Shown here in pieces: positions 17,401 to 22,805 of a DNA stretch of 42,304 nucleotides (the stretch's first letter is position 1; every line of letters starts with the position of its first letter). Made by a program: the position numbers and the translations under genes. Source of the stretch: Myxococcota bacterium (lineage in GTDB: Bacteria; Myxococcota_A; Polyangia; Polyangiales; Houyiibacteriaceae). The DNA lies in contig JAHDCI010000025.1 in the NCBI GenBank assembly GCA_020629955.1, positions 1-42,304 of the forward strand. The letters are read 5' to 3'. The notes beneath the pieces are model-generated. The model ran no database searches, had not been told where the DNA came from, and saw nothing but the letters and a program-made list of their open reading frames with translations.

Positions 17401-19660
17401 CGGCCATGAAGCTCAACTGTTTCGTGCGCTCATCATCTTTCGATTCGTCGGCCGCGCGGCCGAGCGTCTCCACAAAGCCTTCGAAGTCACCCGCGTCTTC
17501 GTAGAGAGCCCTCAAACCATCCCAGTCGCTGCCCTTTAGAAAACTATCGCGTAGTGTTCGGAGCGCGCGACCGTTCTTCGGCTCAAGCGCGAGAACGCTA
17601 CGCCACGATTCCGCGGCTTTCGCCTGGTCGTCGAGATGCTCGCCATACACCACACCAAGGCGCTGGTAGTTTTTGACAAGCTTCGCAGAATCCTCTTCCT
17701 GCAGCGCCCGAAGCTCGAGCGCCTTCGCAAGCGCCGCCCAGTTTTTCTCGCGATCGGCGAGACGCTCAAGCTGATCAAGCGCACCCTCGCGATCCGGTTC
17801 CTCGTCGACGATTTCGCTCCAAAGCTCGATCGCCTCATCGTTTCTGTGGAGTTTGCCACCCGCGAGTTCCGCAAGTTCCACCTTCATCTCAAGGCGCGCG
17901 TTTGGATCTGACGCGAGGACCGATTCCTTCTTCAAGACCTCGTAAAGGGCGGGCCACGCGCGCTTCTTCGAATAGATCTTTTTCAGTTGGCCGAGCGCGT
18001 CACGGTTCTCGGGGTCGATTTCGATAATCGATTCGAGCGGCTTGGTCGCTTGGTTGTAGTTCGCAAACCGGTCGATCCAGAGCCGGGCAATCCGCATTCG
18101 AAGTGCGATCTTACGGGACTCGTCCTCTTCTTTCTCCGCGAGTTCCGAGAGGAGCTGAATGAGATCGTTCCACCGACCCATCGACTCATAGGTATCCGCG
18201 AGCCGTTCCGACGCGTCGGTATCGCCCGGGTTCATATCGAGCAATGATTTGTAAGAGCTCACGACCATCGCATCGAGATTGAGATGGTCCCGGTAAATCG
18301 GGATGAGCTCGTTGATGACGGATCGACGCCGGGCCTGCGTCTCCTCATCGTCGCCTTCGAGGGCGTTGAGCTCGCCACGCATGACTTCGACCAGCGCGTT
18401 CCAGCGCTGTCCTTCCTGGTAGAGGCTCCTCAGCGCAACGCTGGCGTCTTCGTTCGTAGGATCGAGACGCGCCACTGTCTTCCAAGCTTCGATCGCTCGG
18501 TCGGTCGCTCCCGCTTCTTGGGCGAGCGTTGCCACCTCGACGGCGAGTTCGACGTGCGCCTCTCCCTCCGTGACCCGCTGGGCATCGGCGAGAATGGCGA
18601 GCAACCTCTGCTCCCCATCTTCTTCGGTCTTGAGATACTCCCGGTAGAAACCGAGCATTCCGGGGTGCCCGGCGTCGATTTTTCGGAGGCGCGAAAAGTA
18701 GGGCTCCGCCGCTTCCGCATCTTCACGGATACGCCAGTGGACCATCCCGAGCTGGAGCAGAATCCCGGTCTCGCTGTCGAGCTTCTGACGCGCGCGCAGA
18801 GCCTCCTCATAGAGCGCGACGAGCTTGTCCCAATCCTCGGCGGCCGTGTAGAACTCAACGAGGTAGCTGAGCGATTCTTCGTGCCCCGGAGCAAAATCGA
18901 GAGCGCGCGCATAGCACTCCGCCGCTTTCTCACTCTCTTCAAGCTCTCTCGCGTACAAACGTGCAGCCTGAACGAAGAGGTTTAGTTTCTCGTCACGTCC
19001 GCGCGCCGAGTCGGCGGTGTTCTTTTTAACGCGGGCAATATCCTTCGCTCGGTTTCGCTCACGCAACGTCACGCAATAGAGACGCGCTGCGCGTACGGCG
19101 CCCGGGTCGCTATCGAGCGCCTGCTTAAATAGCGTGTCGACTTCGCGGGCTTTCTTCTTTTCCTTGAACTGCCAGACGAGAGATGCAGCGCGAACGAGCA
19201 TGGAGGTTTTCAGCGTGGCATCGGAGGCGTCTGCAGCTTCCTCGACAAAGCGATCCGCGATTTGGCGCCACTTTTCCTTCAGCTGCTCGAGCTCCTCGAT
19301 CTGTCGTTCGACCTCTTCATCGGCCTCGATCTCAAGCGCCTTCCGGAAAGCATCGAGCGAATCGTCGGCCTGGAGCAGCTCGTCCCGATAAATGCGTCCA
19401 AGCTCGCGGAGGAGGACCGCTTTGAACGCAGGGTCATCGTCGACGAGGTTCAGCTCAAGTTGGATGAGATTCGCGACGGCTGAATATTCGCCCCGCTGCT
19501 CATGTCCATGTCGAGCGACCTCGAGAAGACGAAGTGGCTGCTCACCCGTTTTTTCAACGTCACCTTCCGCCAAAAGCTGGCCGATACCTTCGAAGGCTTC
19601 GGTATTGTTGGGCTCGGCCTGGAGCGTTCCTAGGTAACTGGACACCGTCGGGGACGACAT
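8468..19660 (-). CDS. giant tetratricopeptide-repeat protein (3,730 aa)
   Basis: An 11.2-kb uninterrupted gene for a 3,730-aa protein made almost wholly of degenerate TPR-like helical hairpins. The repeats fall into a higher-order unit of roughly 105-112 residues. Each unit has a W-x-x-L...LE helix, an R..LL..LA.LYE..L.D...A segment, then A...Y...LE..P....AL..LE.LY. I count roughly 33-36 units by eye. No signal peptide, membrane helix or catalytic domain is seen, so it is probably a cytoplasmic scaffold. The start chosen is the ATG at 19660, with AGGAGG 13 nt upstream. An in-frame TTG at 19777 would add 39 residues unlike the rest. The stop overlaps the aminotransferase start as TTGA. Function unknown. 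Confidence 0.9.
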   Translation of the reverse strand: MSSPTVSSYLGTLQAEPNNTEAFEGIGQLLAEGDVEKTGEQPLRLLEVARHGHEQRGEYSAVANLIQLELNLVDDDPAFKAVLLRELGRIYRDELLQADDSLDAFRKALEIEADEEVERQIEELEQLKEKWRQIADRFVEEAADASDATLKTSMLVRAASLVWQFKEKKKAREVDTLFKQALDSDPGAVRAARLYCVTLRERNRAKDIARVKKNTADSARGRDEKLNLFVQAARLYARELEESEKAAECYARALDFAPGHEESLSYLVEFYTAAEDWDKLVALYEEALRARQKLDSETGILLQLGMVHWRIREDAEAAEPYFSRLRKIDAGHPGMLGFYREYLKTEEDGEQRLLAILADAQRVTEGEAHVELAVEVATLAQEAGATDRAIEAWKTVARLDPTNEDASVALRSLYQEGQRWNALVEVMRGELNALEGDDEETQARRRSVINELIPIYRDHLNLDAMVVSSYKSLLDMNPGDTDASERLADTYESMGRWNDLIQLLSELAEKEEDESRKIALRMRIARLWIDRFANYNQATKPLESIIEIDPENRDALGQLKKIYSKKRAWPALYEVLKKESVLASDPNARLEMKVELAELAGGKLHRNDEAIELWSEIVDEEPDREGALDQLERLADREKNWAALAKALELRALQEEDSAKLVKNYQRLGVVYGEHLDDQAKAAESWRSVLALEPKNGRALRTLRDSFLKGSDWDGLRALYEDAGDFEGFVETLGRAADESKDDERTKQLSFMAAAVYENEIGDPERAFRSYERVLTVDPENAQAADALCGIYRSQEKWARLVRMHEIVLGTFEAGSPEHLERIDAIIDVNHNRLTDDNEALRFAKMAYDLQPESDARRNQLEELGAKAGRYDLVDEAFKLRLESGDCSDDETLTLRRKRAVIASEHLGQTDEAVAALKAVLESRPEDVDAMDALERLYRENNRTSDLREILLHRFAHAQGDDQQRDALNALGQLEEDVLEDLDSACERYRAVLGLFPEDETALVALDRMLTQREQWSELAPILEKRRELSRGSDDELELCLRHADLQRNALENVESALEGYRDVLSLDGMNAQAIAGLEALLEHEAVADGAGRALEPSYEANGEYEKLAGVLSVRLQNIDDAEEKREVHLRLAEMAGATGDNAAAYAALEAAFLDRPNEPELWDRLSATADAAGKHADLAAAFSTAIESGGLEEPDIVELSMRAAEVYDVLLGDPASSEVHHKRLLQIDPLHERAFYALKEFYTEQENWESLQQLYRNRIAETYDQDAKLELLQQLCFLFEEILEDRDQAIRTYQEVLELQPDHGPSRRALEGLFRSRERWRDLVEHLRYDLDNAESDPERIELLFTIGKLHESNLNEPAFAVDRYEAVLELSPTHVRAQDSLRGLLDESSERQRVATILEPLYEGQGAWPELANVLRVQLEASTEPGDQVSLNTRLAKLYEERTGEPERAIQALGAAVLADAADPGLREELSRVATMTGASQKRAEILEEAIGSADSDHTRAELLLEVAELYDAVIGDHEAAERSYKQLIQVDGNNPDSALPAARALERIHMNASDYEALVEDLRLQIRLEYEPETRAELLGRLALLLEEQLGNPEAAIAAQRERLEILPDSRDTLFSLERLYEKSGDWQRLIGVLQQRDQASSDELEQTEIGLRVGELYESKLEDPGNAIVAYNDVLSRFGPSEPVLNSLERLYRSESQWDDLLEIIEMKRDSAMDSEAIARLWVQTGDVQRVNMSEHDRAVEAYQEALNIHPDCEGAVSSLEEILTDPDSRSRIDAARAVVPFYEANAKHEELVGALETLAESEDSVEKIGSLRRAAEIAELGLEKPEDAFRLMGQAVQAAVGEEDLPHMLSDFGRYAQAASKWKEYVDLMEGVTPEIFQADLQTETWLTVASRAQFDLEDPERAKGLYARALESQPDSLSALEALETLHRDLGEHAELVQILERKTELATDGVGRIGLLEQRASVAEEHLNDSRSAADAYEQVLLEDETHLPAYEALQRLYTKDERWDDLTAVLERQIDVGVGSQVAANHALGEVHRLHLSDLHQALDHYRQAVEADAQFDPSIAALAAVMEGEELRGEAAEILEPVYLARMDWPAVKTALEARFSTSDDPSARRDILLKLGQIHEDYLEDLSGAFGQYSRLFDEDWRDRETWTTLGRLGRVLEDHQRLADTYARPIAEEGVSDDDSAELARMAARLYQGLDGQTEKVTNLFEQVLEFDAADGEAFESLERVYASENANLPLAKLYRGRADAVSDEAERVDLLHRLARSQRSAGAIDDSIETYRELLGEAPEDGDANESIESLLLGRERFEELAGHLEQRVDYAANPTDRAVLKQRLALVRLENLSDPDGAMGLLEEILEEVPNTDTVAALEGFFDDPERSVRAGEILEPIYRADDNWQRLARVLQDRADKTDPLDAIPLLSEVAQIRENRGGDERSAFAIWARVMQLDPQDSTSASELSRLAAAHEMWGEYVQALEGAVQGSEDPDASRALLETIAQVHDAERGDPRAAIQTYERIAELDPDDMAPLDSLEGLHTMVADWKGMVAVLERKVERSFDPVVRAEFLRRAGSVQEELLADVNGAMIFFERAAEEDPSDPIALESLDRIYESASDHESLARVLQRRFEVEGDDALRVDIGLRRASILETQLGQLDEAISVHQEILEIEPSQRSAMQRLGNLYERRAMWPDLLENLQSQASLVETVDDRVALVQRAGEITERELDDVHGAIDLYEQALELDARHEPALGALIRVSRLADYRGRAAELLEPRLVVQERWEDLAELRHLKAEAATDPYDRKAELLALAEVCRAGLRDNTRTFDALSAALVEDGADEDVAAQIESLAAEMGAFEKAAETFNARASHALDPMVARAHYERVARISELHLGDSPRAIRALERAVEQVGDEAELLASLDRLYTDAGQMGDVARVVERRVHQSSDSGERASLLVRLGSLRAEHFGDLRGALTAFQEVVEDSPANAEAISGLESLTQHEELALDAAEALEAAYRATGEQGKIAGLYDVRVRLAETDDERVRLLTDAARLWEDELGDPAAAQRAYRQAFELDPRDEQTLDAVERLTAMTGDWESLRGMVERASTSDLDSVRRRDLQLRAASWYRDRLGDIDAAEASLRTAIEVDPEGTTQREQLVDLLRESARHEELCQALRDWAEVEFDVGAKIDRLREVAELSEHILMNQGLAIDAHERILNSDASELHSMNELIRLYPSAGKWAETASLLERRIDEEMDPNVRLDLRRQCAEIYAGPLDNAERATATFEGILEENPADLPAQTELQRLYEEAQRWDDLEELLGRRLNQAENTQDQISARVALARLAEKAFGRSGDAIAQLNEILAIDPNNHEALEELDRLYGETGELASHVELLTRRADLASSVADNASEVGFLVRAAEIQAGDLADPAGARDSLLRARVVDSQNLGVLQGLAGLLSPETDPEALVGILEAQMGLVQTEEIPGLAHRVAEVCEQNLGDPQRAAMALRQSLNQVPTPETRTLLKSLYERHEAWHELIELLDAEVELAPSDEEKVLSLKQLADISEQRLGDPATAAQFLERASQLAPEDRDVLLPLCDLYIAAGRQQDAVPVLEQIIASYGNRRSKELAQFHHRLGRALEGMGNAEGALQHYDSAFRIDLTSVPVLRDLGRLCYLQQNWERAQRTFRALLLQKLKPEDGITKADVCFYLGDITAHLGDTRKAISMLERALSEDREHAQAQARLAELKG

Positions 19661-19958
19661 AGCTTCGATTGTTCCTCCTGAGGGGCCTTTCAATCCCGAA
19701 AAAACACGCGATTTTGGCCACTCAACCACGCCGATGAGGCGGGGTCTGGGGATGGTAACCGCGTCCCCTTTTCGCAATCAACCGTGATCCCATTTTCTAG
19801 GAACTTCTCGTGCCATCGCACTGAGATATCGCGATGTGGCGGTCAGGTTTCGGGCATAACTTCTGTACCGAGCGGTGCTTGCGTCCGGTCGTCGCTATCC
19901 GTTGGTACTTCGAATTCGCGGGGATTTGGGAGATCCGAAGGTGCCCCCGTGGCTGCGC
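19661..19958. other. 298-bp intergenic region upstream of the giant TPR gene
   Basis: No convincing coding sequence. It holds the TPR gene ribosome binding site (AGGAGG on the minus strand, just above 19660) and a weak promoter candidate at 19752-19781. No terminator for the upstream membrane gene was recognised. Confidence 0.5.
19752..19781 (-). promoter_or_regulatory. candidate sigma70-type promoter for the giant TPR gene
   Basis: On the minus strand, TTGATT (19776-19781) and TACCAT (19752-19757) are separated by 18 bp, each matching four of six consensus bases. It would give a leader of roughly 85 nt. A weak match, by eye only. Confidence 0.25.
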
Positions 19959-20594
19959 TTACTCTCGATTGGAGAGCCGTCCGACAAGCGCCGTGAAGAG
20001 GAGCCCGGCCGCAACCGCGACCCAGGGGCTGGAGAGCCGATCGATCCATTCTTCTGCGCGAGCGAAGATCGACCCCGCAAAAACCAGACGAAGGACCATT
20101 GCGAGCACGAAGCCCATCGTCCCTGAAAGAAGTAGACCGACTGGAAGAATCGCTTTTCGGAAAGGTCGCACCAGACCTCGAACAACAGGCAATAGGAGAT
20201 TGTCTGCTGCCATGAAGTTCGCAAAACCCATCCCGAACGAAAAGGTGAGAAACCAAGCAAGACGTTGAAGCGGTGGGAAAGCTGCCGGAGGCGTCGGATC
20301 GATCGGACCGAAGCCGATATCGAGCTCCTGAAAGCAAACAACGCTTAGAAACGTAAACGCGAGTGTCACCGCTAGACGAAAGAGACGAGGAAGGTCGTGG
20401 TCCTCCGCGTGCACGTTCGCTTCGAGGTAACCGGTCATGAACACGATTGGGCCATGAAAAAAGAGCACAAAAGAAAGGAGGTGGCTCGGGATATACGGGG
20501 CAAAAAGATCGAAGCGCGTCAGGATCGAGGCCGCCGAGAACAATGAAAAAAGCCCCCAAAACACAGAGTGCAAGAGGGGCTTTGAAACCGACAT
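19959..20594 (-). CDS. multi-pass membrane protein, unknown function
   Basis: A 211-aa hydrophobic protein with about five or six predicted membrane helices, for example around 10-28, 38-56, 72-90, 149-170 and 188-206. No family was recognised. A conserved-looking polar loop, GYLEANVHAEDHDLPR, follows the second helix. The ATG at 20594 lies 16 bp after the stop of the helical-repeat gene on the same strand. Oddly, its first 17 codons contain a sequence that looks like an intrinsic terminator (20546-20583), so expression may depend on readthrough, or the true start may lie further in. No strong ribosome binding sequence supports the start. Confidence 0.6.
   Translation of the reverse strand: MSVSKPLLHSVFWGLFSLFSAASILTRFDLFAPYIPSHLLSFVLFFHGPIVFMTGYLEANVHAEDHDLPRLFRLAVTLAFTFLSVVCFQELDIGFGPIDPTPPAAFPPLQRLAWFLTFSFGMGFANFMAADNLLLPVVRGLVRPFRKAILPVGLLLSGTMGFVLAMVLRLVFAGSIFARAEEWIDRLSSPWVAVAAGLLFTALVGRLSNRE
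20546..20583 (-). terminator. terminator-like hairpin overlapping the start of the membrane gene
   Basis: On the minus strand AAAGCCCC (20583-20576) pairs perfectly with GGGGCTTT (20556-20549) across a 19-nt loop and is followed by further T residues, giving a run of six Ts. It lies 28 nt after the stop of the 400-aa gene, a normal place for that gene's terminator, yet it is inside the first 17 codons of the next one. Confidence 0.6.
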
Positions 20595-20610
20595 CGGCGC
20601 GTTCGAGCGG

Positions 20611-21813
20611 CTAGAGACCGAGCATACGGAGGATGTTTCCGATGACCGGCAGGCTCTTCAAAAGCTCAAGAATACCGCCATCCCCGCCACCATTGGCTGG
20701 CTGAATCCCAGTCGGAGCGCTCGGGGCTCCGCCACCGAACGAGGGCATCGCCGGCGACGCAGACGGCGCTGAATAGTTGTCGTTCCATTCCTCGAGAATC
20801 TCGGACAAGGTCTCTACGAGAGAAGTATAGTCCTGGATCTGCGACTGCATCTTCACGCGCTCGGGCACCGCCTTGTTCGCAATGGGTGCGAACGCGGCTT
20901 GCAAGGTCGCGAGTTGCTCCCGGCCGCGCCCCAAGCATCGACCGATCGCACCTTCCGCGTCGGATGCCTGCTCAGGTGTCAAAAAGCCCTCAGCGGCGAA
21001 CATCTTGAGGTCTTCCGCCGAAGCCTCCGCTTCGCTGACGGTGAACTCGTTGTGCTGTTCGCAACACTCCAGGCAGAGGTTGTAGGCGCGACGTGCGGCA
21101 GAATCGAGCGCCGGGTCGTTTCGTTCGCCGACATCCCAGGCGTTGCAAACGTGGTGCGCAGCAGTCCAGCGAGTCTGCGGCTTCGGAGACTGCATCTCCT
21201 GAACCATCTCATCGAAGGTGTATTCCTTCTCCGGCTCATCATCGATTCCCGCGGCACGTTCGGCGTAGTGGTCCGCCATGATTCCGGCAGTCTGAGCCTC
21301 AATCTTCTGCTGAAAGCCTGGTGAGTGCTTCGCGTAGAGCTCGCCATACTGCGTGGTTAGATGATGATTCACATCCGCAGCCATCGCGGCATTCCACTCC
21401 GCCTGAGCTTGCTGCCACTGAGCCTCCGCAAGGATGCCGTTCTTGGCGAGGATCATACTCGCGTCACCGCCACCCGCGATCTCCGCCATGATCTTCGCGT
21501 ACTTCTCGAGAGAGACGCCTGCCTTTTCTTGCTGGCTCGCGTCCGGGATATCGGCGGTATGCGCCGCGGCGACGTACTTGCGTTGAAGCGTGGAGAAGTG
21601 ACCGTAGAGCTGCCCCGAAGGGTCCGATTCCATCCGGGTATGCCAGCCATTCCACGCGTGAGCCCACGTGTTTTCGTCTGTGTTTCGTGACGCCAGGAAC
21701 TGAAGGAAGTGAGGCTTAAAGGCGGGTTCGCCGTACTGAGCCTGTAGCGCTGAGTGCTTGGCCATAATGGCCGCGCAGTCCTCAAGCGATAATCCGTGAA
21801 TTCTCTCTTCCAT
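20611..21813 (-). CDS. helical-repeat protein with Gly/Pro/Ser-rich linker, unknown function
   Basis: A 400-aa protein of no recognised family. The first ~165 residues contain two related helical units. Each starts with SLExxAxIMA, continues to WxxAxxxWxxxM, and ends near YGHFSTLQRKY in the first unit and YGELYAKH in the second. A middle region (about 200-270) has a HEAT-like helix pattern and several cysteines. The C-terminus has a low-complexity linker rich in Ser, Pro, Ala and Gly (about 345-380), then a short hydrophobic tail, ILELLKSLPVIGNILRMLGL. No signal peptide is seen. The ATG at 21813 has a GGAG ribosome binding site 5 nt upstream. It is followed by a probable terminator and then the membrane gene. 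Confidence 0.8.
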   Translation of the reverse strand: MEERIHGLSLEDCAAIMAKHSALQAQYGEPAFKPHFLQFLASRNTDENTWAHAWNGWHTRMESDPSGQLYGHFSTLQRKYVAAAHTADIPDASQQEKAGVSLEKYAKIMAEIAGGGDASMILAKNGILAEAQWQQAQAEWNAAMAADVNHHLTTQYGELYAKHSPGFQQKIEAQTAGIMADHYAERAAGIDDEPEKEYTFDEMVQEMQSPKPQTRWTAAHHVCNAWDVGERNDPALDSAARRAYNLCLECCEQHNEFTVSEAEASAEDLKMFAAEGFLTPEQASDAEGAIGRCLGRGREQLATLQAAFAPIANKAVPERVKMQSQIQDYTSLVETLSEILEEWNDNYSAPSASPAMPSFGGGAPSAPTGIQPANGGGDGGILELLKSLPVIGNILRMLGL

Positions 21814-21889
21814 AATCTCTCCGTCTTCGTCAGGGGGCGGAAGCTATCACGAGTGTCTTTGTCAGAAATAGCCTTTTTCGAGAGTCGCG

Positions 21890-22051
21890 TCAGACGCCGA
21901 GAGAGAGGGTCCGAACGAAGATAATGGCGACAGCGAGGAGAGGAAGGATGGGCATCAACAACATCATGCGAAATTTCTTTTCAAGTTCTGCGCCTGATAT
22001 TTTTTCAATAAATTCAAAACTTTGTTTACGATCAAGAGTCACCAGAGCCAC
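21890..22051 (-). CDS. 53-aa tail-anchored membrane protein divergent from the imuA operon
   Basis: A short frame that reads as a real small protein. A charged N-terminal part (about 1-28, with EFIEKISGAELEKKFR) is followed by one hydrophobic helix (about 29-46) and a short tail, so it is probably tail-anchored in the inner membrane. The start is a GTG at 22051 with AGAGGA 7 nt upstream. An upstream in-frame ATG at 22135 would give a longer product but has no ribosome binding site and would run through the LexA-like region. The binding sequence lies in an inverted repeat (22058-22071), and the upstream region is shared with imuA-imuB-dnaE2. SOS control and a stress role are inference. It might instead be a chance frame. 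Confidence 0.5.
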   Translation of the reverse strand: MALVTLDRKQSFEFIEKISGAELEKKFRMMLLMPILPLLAVAIIFVRTLSLGV

Positions 22052-22057
22052 ATTTTT

Positions 22058-22091
22058 GTCCTCTGGAGGACACAGACACGCGATTCGTGTC
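22058..22091 (-). promoter_or_regulatory. two short inverted repeats in the leader of the small membrane protein gene
   Basis: GTCCTC and GAGGAC (22058-22071) form a perfect inverted repeat containing the AGAGGA ribosome binding site. With a 4-nt loop, five pairs would form. Next to it GACACG and CGTGTC (22075-22080 and 22086-22091) form a six-pair stem with a 5-nt loop. In a minus-strand transcript these could hide the ribosome binding site. Pairing is by inspection only. Confidence 0.4.
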
Positions 22092-22112
22092 ACAGGGGGT
22101 CCGTACAACCTA

Positions 22113-22162
22113 CTGAACAAAACCACAGCACTCATTGACACTGATCAAGAGTTCAGTAAGGT
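22113..22162 (+). promoter_or_regulatory. imuA operon control region: two LexA-like sites and a promoter
   Basis: Two 16-bp sites, CTGAACAAAACCACAG (22113-22128) and CTGATCAAGAGTTCAG (22141-22156), agree at 11 of 16 positions and have the CTG-N10-CAG shape of LexA operators. Their outer TACTGAAC (22111-22118) and GTTCAGTA (22151-22158) are a perfect inverted repeat. A perfect -35 TTGACA (22135-22140) and a weak -10 TAAGGT (22157-22162) bracket the second site exactly, so a bound repressor would cover the promoter. SOS control of imuA-imuB-dnaE2 is well known in other bacteria. Confidence 0.6.
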
Positions 22163-22169
22163 AACAAAA

Positions 22170-22805
22170 ATGATTCCCTCCATCGCACCGACCATCACCT
22201 CCGCGCCGCTCTCGACCGCCTGGCCTCAGGGAACCTTGCTCGAAATGGGCGGGCCGGCTGCCAACAGCATTGCCAACTATCTTCTGCGCCTCGCCCAACA
22301 TCGCGGCGCGGTGGCGACGATTCAGCATGTGGGCGCCCCACTCTTTCCGCCGGATGTCGCGAACGCGGGGGTGGACCTTGGGCTCCATCGCTGGGTGCGT
22401 GTGGAGTCTCTTCAAGATGCACTCAAGGCCGCGGAGCTTCTTCTCCGAAGCGGCGGTTTTGAACTGCTCGTGGTCGATCTCAATGCCTGGGCCAATACGG
22501 TAAAGGTCGCTGCGCTTGCGCGCCTTCGTGCGCTCGCCCGTTCGCACGGCGCCCGCCTACTCTTTCTACGCGATACCCCTGCTTCGACGCCTTCTCTTGG
22601 CGCTCCTATTGCAGCTCGTCTGCGGACTCACCTGAGGCGCTACCGCGAGCAGTACCTCGTCGAGTTTGAGGTGCTTCGGGATAAGTGTCAGCTCGGCACG
22701 ATCGAACCGATGCTCTTTGATGTCCCGGATGGGGCTTCGCTCGCGGATCGTTCCGCGCACCGTTTGAACCGAACCAAGGAGAGCCGTCATGCCATCGCAA
22801 GCTGA
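22170..22805 (+). CDS. imuA: ImuA, RecA-like accessory protein of the mutasome
   Basis: A 211-aa ImuA (also called SulA-like or ImuA'), the first gene of the SOS mutagenesis cassette. ImuA supports translesion synthesis with ImuB and DnaE2. The RecA-like core is seen in WPQGTLLEMGGPAANSIANYL (19-39) and a Walker B-like FELLVVDL (97-104). The P-loop position reads GGPAANSI and lacks the Lys-Thr needed for normal ATP binding. The start is the ATG at 22170, with AAGG about 8 nt upstream; a frame extension to 21924 crosses the control region and is rejected. If the promoter at 22135-22162 is right, the mRNA would be almost leaderless. It overlaps imuB by 17 bp. Confidence 0.85.
   Translation: MIPSIAPTITSAPLSTAWPQGTLLEMGGPAANSIANYLLRLAQHRGAVATIQHVGAPLFPPDVANAGVDLGLHRWVRVESLQDALKAAELLLRSGGFELLVVDLNAWANTVKVAALARLRALARSHGARLLFLRDTPASTPSLGAPIAARLRTHLRRYREQYLVEFEVLRDKCQLGTIEPMLFDVPDGASLADRSAHRLNRTKESRHAIAS

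Noticed and set aside
22052-22141. Longer form of the small membrane protein starting at GTG 22141 or ATG 22135
   Set aside because: No ribosome binding site, a less protein-like sequence, and it crosses the LexA-like sites; the GTG at 22051 has a good binding site.
21924-22169. N-terminal extension of imuA to an ATG at 21924
   Set aside because: It would read through the control region and the small-protein gene, adds 82 residues not found in ImuA, and the ATG at 22170 gives a normal ImuA N-terminus.
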